A stretch of 64,000 nt of DNA from Jaltomata sinuosa (taxonomy: Eukaryota; Streptophyta; Magnoliopsida; Solanales; Solanaceae): contig QJPP01000001.1 of the NCBI GenBank assembly GCA_003996215.1, forward strand, positions 1,364,001 to 1,428,000, in the 5' to 3' direction. Made by a program: the position numbers and the translations under genes. Below are positions 47,600 to 60,900 of the stretch, piece after piece. Every line of letters starts with the position of its first letter. Position 1 is the stretch's first letter. The notes under the pieces were generated by a model that made no database searches, was not told the DNA's origin, and worked only from the letters and a program-made list of their open reading frames with translations.

Positions 47600-49307
47600 A
47601 AGAAAATAGAAAAGAATTAATAATTTATTGATAGTGATAATTAAGGAACTAACTCTTACATTAGTTACCTGAAAAATAGGGGAAAGCCAAAAGAAAAAAT
47701 AAAAATAAAAAGATAAGTTAGATATTGTATTAAAATGTGAGAATAAATAAAAAAATTCTAAATTTAAAAAGATGTCTTCTAATATAAATTAAAAGAGGTG
47801 TTGTTTCATTCCAATTTTATATAAATATATAAATAAAAATTTATGGTCTTATACACCATTTGTCTTCTTCTTTTTCTGAAATAATAAATTTATTTAGTTT
47901 TTCTTAAAAATTACACAAATACTCTATTTTGTTGTCAATTTTTCTAATTCATAATTTGGATAATGTATGTGCTTGAAGTTATCAATGTTCGTTCTTTAAA
48001 ATGTTTCTAACAATAGGTTTTCGGGCCATAAGGTCAGATTTAGAAATTAAAAATGCATTTCAACATGCAAAAAATACGATAACACCAGTACATATTGTTT
48101 GTTTTAGAATGCTGCAAAAAACTGCCATGATAAAAATGCACAAGAACTAATCATAACTTAACATAATGAAATATGTGTACAACTATATTCATATAAAAGT
48201 AGAGAGAGAAAAATTAAAAGAAGGTCCCTTTATGAAGTTTCTCTTTGCCAGTCTTCTGATTTGTCTTACCTACCACCCTATTTTCGTCCCATTATGTTTT
48301 TAAAATAGGGATAATTTCAAATATGTACAATAAAGTACTTAGTTTACAATAAGTATAGCTAAGTTTTTTTTATAAAAAATGAATTAGCTACAAAATAAAA
48401 ATTATAAAAAAATAGCTGCATGTATATAGTATTGTATATGTAATGTATCGATATTGTATAAAAATTATGTAATGTATCAATATTGTATAAATAATGTATA
48501 AACGTATACCTATATTGTCAGAATCCGGTAGAACCCACCACCCTGCCGGCCTCCACTTCCTCCATTTTTTCATTTTCTTTGGGCCATGCTTGAGGCAAAT
48601 AAACAACAATCGTTATCTCTTTTCCTGCGAAACAAACGCCAATTCTCCTCCATACCACCACCCATACAACAACGAATCCACCACTACTGTCAGCCTCCAC
48701 TTCCCCCATTTCTCTATTTTTAGTATATAATTCGCTCAAAATGATTCATGTTGATCAAAGTTCATATTGTTTGACTTTCAAAAAGAAAATTGTGACAAGT
48801 ATTTAACTTCACAATTTAACTACATAAACTTTTTCTTTTCTTTTCTTCACAAAGAAATGAAGAATTAAAGATATAAAAAAGACGTGTAAGGAAAAATACA
48901 AATAGTTAGGTTGGTAGCAAAGAGGCTGCAAGCTTGTTGAACACGATCCGAAGATCAATGGAGATTAAGAGGAAGCTTTCATGATGCCTTGCACCACCTT
49001 TGAACCTCGACATTGACGGTACTCTCCCTATTCACACTACTCCATCTGCCCGGCCCACACAAGAAATTAACTATATAAATATGGACTCTTCTAGAAATTC
49101 ACAAGTGCGAATTCACTAAATTGTAGAGAGGTTTCAATGACATTTTGGGATGAAAAATTTGTTGGACCTGTGGATCTGAGAGAGAGAGAGAGGAGAGTGG
49201 CTTAGGGACGAAGACAGATATATAGAGAGAGAAAGAGGACTATGCTGCACATGAACACCTCAAGTGGATGAACATTGGACTCTGCCAGGTTTTCAGTGAA
49301 ACAATAA
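47600..49307. other. Gene-free AT-rich DNA
   Basis: AT-rich with a TGTAATGTATCxATATTGTATA short repeat at about 48405-48515 and a patch (48520-48735) richer in C with CCTCCACTTCC words. The overlapping open frames there on both strands are products of composition. An AG microsatellite is at 49177-49193. No gene is seen. Confidence 0.5.
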
Positions 49308-50073
49308 GGGGTCGTTTGGTAGCTGGTTAGAGTTATGCAGGTATTAGTAATGTGGGTATTAATTATGCAGATATTAGTAATATAGGTATTAGTTATGCGG
49401 GTATTAATTATACAAGGTTTAGTTATGCACAAATTATTTCTTTGGATGTAGGTTTGTTAATTATATTAAAAATTAATACAATATTTAATGCTTTTTAAAA
49501 TTAATACATGCGTTTATAATTATATGATCTTTGTCCTTCTTTAGCTTGTATTTTTTTTTCTTGCATTTTTATCAAGGCAAGAATTTAAATAAGAAGCCAA
49601 TATTTGAATTTGAGAATATGTTACTTATACATATACCCAAGCAACAAGAGGTCAACTTTCTATTATCTTGATTAACATTCCATTTGAGATTTGTCCATAT
49701 ATAAAAAAAAAATGCAAGCTGGAGGAAGAAAATAAAAGTATTCAAGTGGTAGTGATAAGGGTAATATTGTCATTTCAAGTTTTTATTCATGTATTAGTTA
49801 TATAGGTATTAATTATTCTATCTTCTACTCCGCATAAATAATACACAAATTTCCTCATAACTTAAACATGTATTAGTTATGTGGATTTTAAAATTACAAA
49901 CCAAACGTCGTACTAATTTCATACATGAATAACTTATTTCTTATCCATCTACCAAACGTCGTATATGTTATACATAGTTTAATACCTGAATGACTTATTT
50001 CTTATCCATCTACCAAACGTCGTATAAGTTATACATGGATAATTTGGTTCTTATCCAGCTACCAAACGACCCC
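49308..50073. mobile_element. Tourist-like (PIF/Harbinger) element
   Basis: A perfect 19-bp inverted repeat, GGGGTCGTTTGGTAGCTGG at 49308 and its reverse complement ending at 50073, with TAA on both sides (49305-49307, 50074-50076). Length 766 bp, non-coding. The right end carries three more copies of ATCCATCTACCAAACG-like sequence as subterminal repeats; the left end has ATGCAGGTATTAGTAAT-like repeats. TAA duplication and size fit a non-autonomous Harbinger element. Confidence 0.9.
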
Positions 50074-50342
50074 TAAGGGCATATGACTAAGTGACCAATT
50101 AATATAATAGATGGGTGATAATTTTAAAGTGAACTATTTTGAGTGTAAATAAGTTTGATGGATTGATATTTTATCTAATTTTCTCTTTAAAATATAGTTG
50201 TAAGAAGAAGAAAAAACAGTAGGAAGGTATAATTAAAAGAATTTAAAAAATATGTTTTAAATTCTTCAATAGAGTACATAAATGAAAAAAATAAAAGATG
50301 AAGGAAAAATCAAAGAGATGAAATTTCTATAATAATAATTTC

Positions 50343-50775
50343 ACTGTAAAACTCTTATAATTTTATGTTGTTTCGAAAATTATAGTCTCTTAGTAATAAT
50401 ATATCACTTAAATTGACAAAGTTTTTGTCCAAACATTCACCAAAATGATATTCAGTAGCTTTCTCTTGAAGATTGTTTAAGAGTTTAACAATTGACTCTT
50501 CTATTTCACTCCAAGCACCAGTAGGTTGAGACTCTTTATCAACACTTTTATATTCATCTTCTACATAATATATTTTTTATAAAATATTATTACACAATAT
50601 TTGAGTATGATTATTATAGAAAAGTAATTTTATAAAGAGTGTACTGCTATATAATAACTGACATTATTGTTCACAAAGAAATAAAATATAACATGAAAAG
50701 TGATTTTGAAGAAAACAAACCACTATAATAAAATATCATTATAATAAGAGACCATTATAGAAAGATTTGACTGTA
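50343..50775. mobile_element. MITE related to the one in SMO1 intron 4
   Basis: Left edge ACTGTAAAACTCTTATAA; right edge AGACCATTATAGAAAGATTTGACTGTA, its imperfect inverse. AT-rich interior. The boundaries are approximate. Confidence 0.5.
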
Positions 50776-50859
50776 CTAGTTAATTAATTTTTACATAGAG
50801 AAATGGAATAGTCTTTATTTCTATTATATCTATTATATAAAAGAGCCATGAGAAGGATG

Positions 50860-51190
50860 ATCAAGGGCATTTTAGTAATTCTAACTTTATTTAAGGGTAA
50901 AATTATAATGATGTAGTTAATGATCAAAATGAAATTCTAGAAGAATCTAATTCTTTCTCAAGATCCACAAGGACATTTTAGTAATTCAACTCTATTCAAG
51001 GACAAAATTAAAATGGTGTAGTGTAATTAATGATCAAAAAAATTCTAGAAGAATCCAATTCTTTCTCAAGATTCACTAAGGCATTTTAGTAATTCTAACT
51101 TTATTTAAGAGCAAAATTATAAATGCATCATTAATGATCAAAATGAAATTCTAGAAAAATCCAATTCTTTTTCAAGATCCACAAAAATCT
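50860..51190. repeat. Three-copy tandem repeat, about 107 bp per unit
   Basis: CATTTTAGTAATTC occurs at about 50867, 50973 and 51081, each followed by ATTAATGATCAAAAT-like, ATTCTAGAAGAATC and AATTCTTTCTCAAGAT-like blocks. The units are 85-90% alike by eye. Confidence 0.88.
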
Positions 51191-51434
51191 TGTTCCATGT
51201 GAGGGACATTACTTTTATATATATAAAAGCCTTCTTAAATAATTAATTTTGTTTACGTTTACTTATAAATTAAAGAAGATTGTATATTTTTTGACTCAAA
51301 AAAAATTAAAAGGTACTTATGTAGATTATCACATTAAGTTATAATTTTAATCAAGCTAATAATATATTGAATTGAAGTAGAAGGGGAGTCTTGTCGTAAC
51401 TGATAAAGTTACTGCTATGTGATCAGGAGGTCAC

Positions 51435-52977
51435 TGTTGACACCCAATTTCGGCCTAATATTTTTCAAATTAATATTTTTTAACCTTTTATTTGTTAAAT
51501 TACACAAAATACAATTTTCTCACATTTTTTTAATGTTAACACAATTTGTTGATAATTATTCTCATATTTGATAATATTGAGATTTTTATATATTTTTTAT
51601 TATTTTAGTTAATTTTATTTATCATTATTTTTTATTATTTTAGTTAATTTTATTTATCATTATTTTTTATCAGAAATAATTTGCATATAAACGAATATTG
51701 TTTCATTTTTATCAAATCATCGGTTGTCTTTGTTCAAATTATATTTTTTAAATTTTATTAAATATATTTTTTATTATTTTTAACAGAGTCTGTTAATACA
51801 TAAGTCGGAGGAAATATTATTTACACAGATAAATTAAATAGCACATGATTTTAGGTAAATCATGATTTTGAACACACGGTTTTGACAGCTCATGGTTTTG
51901 TTTGCCACATAGATGATTTCTGATTTTAGAATTTTCTATAAAGTGTCTCATACACTCTATACACTCCTTGGTGGTGAAAATTTCCAAAAATTCTAAAAAA
52001 AAGGAAAAAACCTCTCTTCTAAAAGTGCTCAAAACAACCTACTCTTTTCCGGCCACCACCCCACCGGGATCCGGTGAGCTCCAATCTCCTTCTTCATCTC
52101 TTTTCCTCATCTTCCTCTTTTCTTGAGCTCCACCATTAATGGTGAGCTCCAAATTCTGTTCAAACAACATCACAACAAAGGACAACCACGAGCTACGACA
52201 GAGCTCAACCAAAAATCATCAGCAAACCACCACACACTACCAACCAAACGCACCAGACCCACGCCTTCATTGTATATAAGACGAGTTTTATTTTTCTTTA
52301 TTATTTTATTAATTTATTTTAATAAATATTCGTTCAATACTAACAGTTTTACCAAGTGTGTTTACAGGTACGCAGAAATACTTTTCGAAGAAGATATTCG
52401 AATTAAAATTCGAAGATGTTGTATAATTCTTTATTGTATTTATTTATTTTTAGCTAACTATAGGAAAATATTAGGCCGTTTCGTAAAAGCTTTTCCTTAT
52501 ATTCTTCGAGTTTTGGAGAGTCTTTTTCTCTAACTCGAAAGAATAAATTCGAAGATATTGTAATATTTTTATTTGTATTTATTCATTTTTAGCTAACGAT
52601 AGGCAAATATTAGGCCATTTCGTAAAAAGCTTTTCCTTATATTCTTCGAGTCTTGGAAAGTCATTTTCTCTAACTCTGAAGAATCGGGACATTTATTTTA
52701 TCTCCTCCTCAATTGAAAAAATGAATTCAGTCGGGAACTACCGTTGTGGATTCTGAAGGATGCCTAACCCTTCCCTTCGGAATAACTTGAACCCTTACCT
52801 AGAATCTAACTGGTTTCGTGGACTAAAATTTGTTCAATTGTTAATAAGGTTTCCTGATTTTCCTAAAATTAGGTGGCGACTCTCTTTCACTCTCTCTCTT
52901 TAATTATTTTTTAAACTAATTTTTTATTTAATTATTTTTTGTGAGAGTCCCGAAGTTGTGTCCTATCGGATATAACA
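51435..52977. mobile_element. Solo LTR of a gypsy-type retrotransposon
   Basis: The 1543-bp sequence begins TGTTGACACCCAATTTCGGC and ends CCTATCGGATATAACA, with the canonical TG..CA ends. The 5 bases GTCAC flank it on both sides (51430-51434 and 52978-52982), a perfect target-site duplication. No internal gag-pol, primer-binding site or second LTR is present, so internal sequences were lost by LTR-LTR recombination. The TGTTGACACCC start and the late TTAGGTGGCGACTCTC block fit Solanaceae Ty3/gypsy LTRs (inference). Inside, about 135 bp are duplicated in tandem (about 52400-52680: CTTTTCCTTATATTCTTCGAG twice). The frame at 52123-52533 is incidental. Confidence 0.92.
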
Positions 52978-52982
52978 GTCAC

Positions 52983-54904
52983 GAGTTCAAACCATTGAAA
53001 CAATCTCTTACAAAAATGTAAGTTAATACTGTGTATGATAGACCCTTGTAGTTCGGTCTTTTTCAAAACCCACGCAAATATGAGCTTTAGTGCACCAAAC
53101 TACCCTGGAGGTTAGAATAAGTAATGAAATATATAAATCTTTTAATGTTAATTGAAGGTTTAAACAAATTATAAGTTATTGCTTTAGTTTGATCAAATGG
53201 AAAATAATTTATTATGAAGTATAAACATAGAATTTTATCATTACTCTGTGTATATAGATAAAAAAAATGAGAATCGATTATTTTTTCATGAAAAAAGATA
53301 AACGAAACTTTCAATGTTGTGCCCATAAACGGGCCTTTCCGTATCTAGTACACTTAGTAAAAAAGATTTTTTACATAAATGAAAGCTTTTAAATTAATAA
53401 TTATCCTTTTTTGAGGTACTTTTTTTAATTACAATTTATAACATATATTTGCATTTTTCGTAGCTAAAATTACTCTATTGCTATCCAACCCACTGCTCCA
53501 TTACAATCACCCTCCAACTCTCCCCTTACTTCTATTCCTAATACCAAAATTCGATGCCATTTCGGCAAAATCACAAATTGACAAAAACTCCAATGAATTA
53601 GATTCACAATTTCTTTTTAGATCTGAGACGAGATGAAGTGGACTGATTTCTCATTCATCAAAATTAAATTTTTTTGATGGGACGGAGATAGAGGAACAAT
53701 GGGGTTGGAGGTTTGATTGATTTCGTGGTGGTCTGGGGTTGGAGGTTTATAGGTTATAATGATGGTTGTTGATTGATCGAAATTTGCTGAAAAAAGGGGA
53801 AAGAGAAGATGAGTCAGAGAAGAGAGTGACGGTGGTGAGGTTATTGTGGTGTTGCTTATTTCGCCGAAGTGGTGGCTAATTCGTGTGGCTGATTTGATTG
53901 CTTCGACAATTAGCTTCGCCGGAGATGAAATAGGAGAAGGATGGAGGAGAGGGGCGTGATGGTGGGTGGTGATCGGAGAACGGGAAGAAGGGAGTTGTTT
54001 GGTGGTTGTCTGAACGAATTTCGCATTTAGCCGGAGATGACTTCTCGGTAGTGGATGGACTGTGTGGTGATTGTGAAAGTTTGGTTTTGGATTGGAGCTA
54101 CCGGCAGTCCGACAGTGATTCACCGGAGAAGAAGAGGTGAAACTTTTAAAAGCTTTATGAAAGTTGTATTAAAACTGTATTAAATATAAACGATAGTTGT
54201 AATATAATTCTAATTCAATATTATACATTGTTATGAATTCGATATTTGTTATTTCATAATATATATAATACATTTTTAATAACATAAACTAATTTAAGTA
54301 GTACGAAAATGTTTGAAATTCACATATAATACTTATAATATATTTGTATTAAAAATATTTTGGTTATGTATTCGTCAAGTGCATCAAAACATGCGTATAA
54401 TATGTATAATATATTAAATTCAAAATGTATTACAATTGTTATTTATTTTTTTCTCTTATTAATGATGTCAAATGTATTATACCTAAATTTCAAATATTCA
54501 AATACTATTCAAAAGCTATACTATAATTCGTAATAAAATTTTCATAATACATTATCTAGGTAAAAAGGCTTAATAAAAACCAATATTGAAGTCCTGGATT
54601 TAGGCATCACCCATGAGCCAAAAGAAAAAAGAACCTTCTAATTAATAATTAATTAATTAATTAGTACGCCAAGCTTGACCCATCCTAATACAATGGGCAT
54701 TATAATTCCAATTTTACCCCTTCCGCTTCTCAATTTCCCTTCTTCCTCACCATTTCACTTCTCTACAACCATGGATTCCATTTTGTCTGCTCGGAATCCA
54801 TAAACCCGAATAAAGAAATTAAAACCAAATTAATCAAATAAACCCCTTTGATTGTTATTTTGTGTAATTCTTTTCTTTTATTTTTCTTGAGGGATTTTGT
54901 TATT
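52983..54904. other. Intergenic region upstream of the DHHC gene
   Basis: The minus-strand frame 53617-54123 (168 aa) is the longest here but is rich in His, Pro, Ser and Thr with no recognisable domain; it lies in a G-rich patch on the + strand and is not called as a gene. A palindromic AATTAATTAATTAATTA run lies at about 54640-54662. The last 250 bases are the likely promoter and leader of the DHHC gene. Confidence 0.5.
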
Positions 54905-57900
54905 ATGTATAGATCTGGAACAGTGATGGCTTGGAACGTATTCAGATTCTGTACGGCCCTAAGAGGACTGGGCTCAATTATGATCTTGTTGGTCCTAGGC
55001 GTTGTCGGCGTTACATATTATGCTGTCGTTTTGACCAACTATGGCCCTTCCCTCCTCAGTGGCGCTGGAATCTTGGATGCCCTCATCGCGCTTGCCGTAC
55101 TTGTTTTGTTCCATTGTCTGGTAAATTTCTTGACTTGGGGTTCCTTCATTCATCATTGCTTGTAATGGGTGTCTAGCAATTTTGGTGTTTCTGGGGAAAT
55201 TGGGAAGATTTTTTTTTTGGGTGCTTTTGGGTATTTATTTGACTGAAGTTATTTGAGAATGTATTGGGTTTTGATAGGATGTACAGAGCATATTCTTGGG
55301 ATCTTTGTAAAAGTTAGGTGTTTGGGAATATTAGAAGAGTATTTTTTGCTGTATCATGCACATTTGAATTTACATGAGTGTGCTTAAGCTTGGTCAGAAA
55401 TTGATGATAGTGTAGGGATAATAATGTATGTGATTTATAGAATCCAAATTTTCACAGAAGTCATAATTTGGCCTGAAAGATAAATATAGAGTAGTGAAAT
55501 GAAACAGGCCAGATGGAGCAGATGGTTTGGTGTTAACAAAGGCTCGCTTTGAGCCACGCGTAAGCACTAAAGCTAAGTGTAAAAATAAGCTGAGCTCTTC
55601 ATGCGCTTAGACGAAACTTAAGTTAAGGTACCAAAGCCCCTAAGGCGTGTGTCTCATCACGCATGGGTTCTGTCTTGAAGATGATCTCTCCAGGCAATAA
55701 TTATTTCCCTTGAGAATAATTATTTATTCACTTCCTTTGTCCATATAATTGTTGTTAACACTGGAAGGTTAAGAGCATTTATATAGCTGACCCCAACTAG
55801 TTTGAGATTATGACGTACTTGTCTGCAAGTTTCACTCTTGTAGCTTAGATTGCATTGAATAATTCTATGTTTTCTATTTTGGATGGTAAATTTTCTCTAC
55901 TTTTAGTGGAAGGTATTAATAATCGTGCGCAAAAAAAAATATACCTTCTATGTCAAGTTAGGTCATATTCAAACAGTGAGAAGACGATCATAGTTAATGC
56001 AAAATGCCAATTATTGAAGAATCTCTCGGCGATAGTTCTTTATACGTTAAATGAAATGGAGATCGACAATACACTTGCGATACTTAGTTGGCATTCGCAG
56101 TAAGTATCTAACGAAGTATGAGTCTGATCCAATCTCATTAGCATAAAAATGGATATTCCTTGCTTGTGATCATATAATCATTTTTTCACAAACTTCACGT
56201 GGGAAAAATAGTATTCATTAACCATCATGTAAAATCTTATTCTCTGCTTAGAAATTTTGTATCTTCTAATTTCTGGAATTTGTATAAAAGTCAAATGAGG
56301 CTTTGGATGCATAGTAATCTATACTCTGTAGCTGAAGGAGTAGTTGTTCATTAATAACTGCAGTTGGTGATGCTTTTGTGGAGTTACTTCTCTGTCGTTT
56401 TTACGGATCCTGGTAGTGTACCTCCAAATTGGAAGCCAGTCTTGGATGAAGAAAGAGGTGACACTGATCCATTAACTGCATCTGAATTTGGGGCTTCACC
56501 AGCTGATTCAACAAACCCAAGAGTTCGGTTTTGTAAAAAGTGCAACCAGTTAAAACCACCTCGATGCCATCATTGTTCTGTTTGTGAGTTCTTGTTATGT
56601 ACCTTCTGTGACGATTTTTGTTTCTATTTTTTTTCATTCGAGATTGAGTTGTTCATGTTTCCGTGTTTCAGGTGGAAGATGTGTGTTAAAGATGGACCAT
56701 CATTGCGTGTGGGTTGTCAATTGTGTTGGAGCACTAAACTACAAGTATTTCCTTCTTTTTCTGGTAAGTTTCACTATTCTTAAAGTTGTTGATAAGATTA
56801 CTATCAGCAACCTAAATAAAATTGATAATGTACCAGCAAATATGAAATTTCTCGGTGGTTTTTCAGTACTGACTGCTCTCAGCCTTTGTTGTTAGCTTTC
56901 TGTTCTAATAGCTACTAGCCCTTTTGCTATGCAATTTATTCCGTGTTGCACTGGTTGTCCCTTCTCCGTATTTCAATGGATATACCACAAAGTTTGAAAG
57001 GTTTTATTTTAGACCAACTCCTTAAGTTAAACAGACAATAGGAAAGAGCTGTGACTGGAAAATCATATTCACCTATTGATCCACAGTGCACAATCATGAG
57101 TAGCTGTGACTTCTTGATTGTAGGAACAATCATCCTAGAATCTTAGTATCTGACTTATCTCCTAACTTTTATCCAGCTAGTTGTACAAGTATGGAAAGAA
57201 CTGGCTTTTTTCATTTGGAAGATCTGAAAGACCACTTAACTTGCATTAATTTCAGATGTTAGCATTGTGATATTTAAATGTATTGTGAGTCTGTGACCAT
57301 AGTGAGAACTATTTTCAAATTTCTGTAACCTTGTTCTATGCCAAATTTTACTTTTCCTTTTATATTAGTTCACAACTATGTCTATGTAAGCTTTGCATAG
57401 TTGGCACTAAGGCTGGATAAAGCAGAGTTGTGGTAGGTTGTTGGGTAGCGTAAAACTAATCAAATCATGATGCAGCCAACCTACTAGTTTGCGATTGATG
57501 CATAATTGATTGACCAATTAGCATGCCTGTGATATTGAGTTAATAGTTTCCATCTTGTTCCTGCATGTTATGCCTGTGAATTCTTGTCAGCTGATATTTG
57601 TATTTATCAATTTTCAATGGAGATACTTATCCACTGTTAATGTTCCATTTGTTGACAATAAATACTTTATTAACCCTTCTTCCCGAATTGATCATGTCCT
57701 TTCTTTATGCAGTTTTACACATTCCTTGAGACTACTCTTGTGACTCTAGCATTACTGCCACAGTTCATTGCATTCTTCAGTGATGGAGAGATACCTGGGA
57801 CTCCGGGCACTCTTGCTACCACTTTCCTTGCTTTTGGTAAGATGTAGAAACCCTGCTTCCCAAACTTCTCCTCCTGTGATTTCTCTTACATAGGCATGCA

Positions 57901-60900
57901 ATTTCCTATTTATTTACACAATTCTTGTGAATTGCAGTCTTCAATCTTGCTTTTGCTTTGAGTGTATTGGGATTTCTGATCATGCACATATCATTGGTGG
58001 CTGGTAACACCACAACCATTGAGGTATTACACCTTTCTTACTTTTGGGTTGTAAGTTTAATGGCGAACTGCTATCTGGTCGTAAGGGGAAAACTATTGTT
58101 ACAATTTGCTGTGGTTTAGGAAGGTGTGCTTGCTAGATCAATTATCTTTTGATTGACCACCTCGTAAAGGTTGCTTTCTTGCAAAATCATGAAGGTCACA
58201 CTCTTCATATTTTCTCCACCCCGCAAAAAGAAACAAACAAACAAAATTGAAGTAGAGAGATTCCTCATCGTTTGCTTTTCCCCACATCTTTTTTCTTTTC
58301 AAAACTCTAATCTACCAAGAACCTTGATTTTACCTGGAGGATCCATTGGTGGCTTCCCATGGGAGAAAATGACCCCGTAACTCTTCTTCAGCCAGATTTG
58401 GGCAGAATAGCAGAGGAAAATACAAAGTTGGTTATCCTTTTAATAGACTTCTTCTCCATATTTGGATTGCATTCTTTTTTATCACTATGCCCCGCAATTA
58501 CTAGAGGCCGCCTCCTTGCAGAGAATCATTCTGCTGCCGATGCCACTTAAAATCTGACTTTGGCCCTTCAAACTCCACTCTGAAATTGTGGAAAATACAT
58601 TTGCCGTAGCTATTGCACTAAACTACATGGTTTACCCAAAGAAATCACAGCTTATTTACATCTTCTAATGATAATCAGATGCTTGAAGCTCAAGCTCTTA
58701 TTTTTGGCCTCTGCTTGTGCTCCCCTTGGGATGAAATAAATCAGAAATGAAATTTTTTAGATAAAAATTAGAATCACTCGAGACATTTGAACTTGAAGTT
58801 TCCACAGTTAATTGCCCCCCTTACTGACAGGATTCTGAGTATTCTTTGCCACATTAAAACACTTCTTGTACTTGCAGGCATATGAGAAGAAGACCACTCC
58901 AAAATGGCGTTATGATCTTGGTCGGAAGAGGAATTTTGAACAGGTTAGTTGAGTTTGGAGGAGATTGAGATTATCATTTGTCTGCTTTTACGGAGGTTGC
59001 TCTCAGTTGCAATGTGAAAATTGATGCATCTCATGTAGCATTATGATCTAAATTATAGATAAAACTCGTGTAGAAAGGTACACGATCAAGGGAGGTAATC
59101 CCTTTTTATTTTCTTGAAATTGGTAATGTTGCAAGGGAGGTAATATCCTATACCAGGTGCTATCCATGTTCTCCATTTTTGGGGGTCTGTATGTTTGAGA
59201 CTGGGTCGAATACTTTCACTTGGGCATGAAATTTATGTTAATTCTAACGTATACTCGTAGAAAATCGAACATAAAGCTTCGCCATAGCAATAAAGGGGAG
59301 AAGAGGAATACTTCTTTATGTAGGCTAGGAAGCAGTTAACACCAATTCAGTTGTTAACTCAGAGCGTGTATATCTTACACATGCATACCACCTGCGTTTG
59401 AATCAACTTCTGAAAAGTGAGAACATCATATAAAGAAGTGGTGCATTGATGTATGCATGTACTTCTAAGATAGAAAAGCTTGGAGCAGAAATTGATTGTA
59501 CCTTCTTAACCTGCTTGCTTTATCTCAATTGTCTTTGTTTTCTAGCATTTTATCACATGACTTTTAGAATTCATGATTTTTTGGATAAAGTAAGAGATTA
59601 TCATTGCATGGGCATCAGGAAGGTGTAACCAGTTAGCTCCAGTGCAGAAGGGCAAAAAACATTTCAGCACTGGTACAAGTAGTCTAAGCTAGAAGTCAGG
59701 AGCTAACAAAGTCTAAAAACATGTCAATGTTATTAACTGGTGAAAGAAAATTCCATTTGAACAAATTAACCAAACATTTAGTCTTCAGAGAGTGGTAGGA
59801 GTTGATATTCCATCAAAGCATCGGCGATTCCTTTCATTCCAGATAACCCAAAAAATGACTGCTGGGATAATCTAGTCTCCAAAAAATCCAGCTGATGTAG
59901 GACTCCTTGATTGACTTGGACATACTCCAGGAGAGGCCAAATAGAGAGGAAAAAGTTCCAAATACTGGTTGTGATGGACAGTGCAAAAACAGATGGCTAA
60001 CACTTTTAGAATGCCTCAGCATATGGGGAACCAACCTGGTCAGAGCAGTTTGTACTTTTATTTACCTTGTTTTGTTTTTATTAAAGATAAGGGAATATGG
60101 AGAACCTAATCAAGGAGACAAGATACTGCATGAAACCTCAATTCCAAAATACTGAAAAGAGAGTTTGTAAGTGGTTGTGTCTGAATAACCTTTAACCCAA
60201 AGTATTTCTGTTGACTATCACCTTGACATACCTTTAGTTGTTTGAATCACTAAGGTCAACTTAGTTATTACTTGCCTGATACTTCCCAGACAATTTGTAT
60301 TGGTCCATTTGTCCTGGATACACTCTTGTGTAAAACGGTGTTGTCAAAGGCGTGCTTAAGCCCTGAAGCGAGGTTCAAAACGTGTTGAGCGCTGCACCTC
60401 GCTTAATGTGTGCTTTAGTGCCGTCATCAAGGTTCTAAGGCATACTTTTCCTTGCCAATGATCCTCTTCACACTAACCAATTGATATTTCACTTTATCAT
60501 ATACTTTTTTCAAATTCTTTGTTCATATATTTGTCATTCATGCTTATAATTATTAGTCTTGGACTAAACATATATGTTTGTACTTTTTTCCTCCCTTTGC
60601 GCTTTTTTCCATTAAAGCTCACGCTTTATTTGCTCTTTGCGCTTAAAGCTCAATGGATCTAAGAGCTTTTTTGCGCTTGATAGCACTAGTGTAAAGTCAC
60701 AGGATCAGACTGGAATTCCGTATGATTTCTTGTTCAGATGCACATCTTTATATCCCTCACATTTGTTTGACACGGTGATCAAATTCAGGGGACTCCACAG
60801 ATAGTACTGTGGAGAAATTCCGATGGGATGAAATTAAAAACTTAGCAGTTCAGCAGTAGAGAAGTTGGGATTTAACTGGTTCTTCATGACAATTAGTTCA

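Noticed and set aside
48494..48739. Overlapping frames on both strands
   Set aside because: Short, mutually overlapping, in a CCTCCACTTCC-rich patch without any domain.
52123..52533. 136-aa frame
   Set aside because: Lies wholly inside the solo LTR and overlaps its internal tandem duplication; no protein similarity.
53617..54123. 168-aa open frame on the minus strand
   Set aside because: Rich in His, Pro, Ser and Thr, with no domain, no introns and no similarity that I recognise; it is the complement of a G-rich, GGTGGT-type patch and is best explained by composition.
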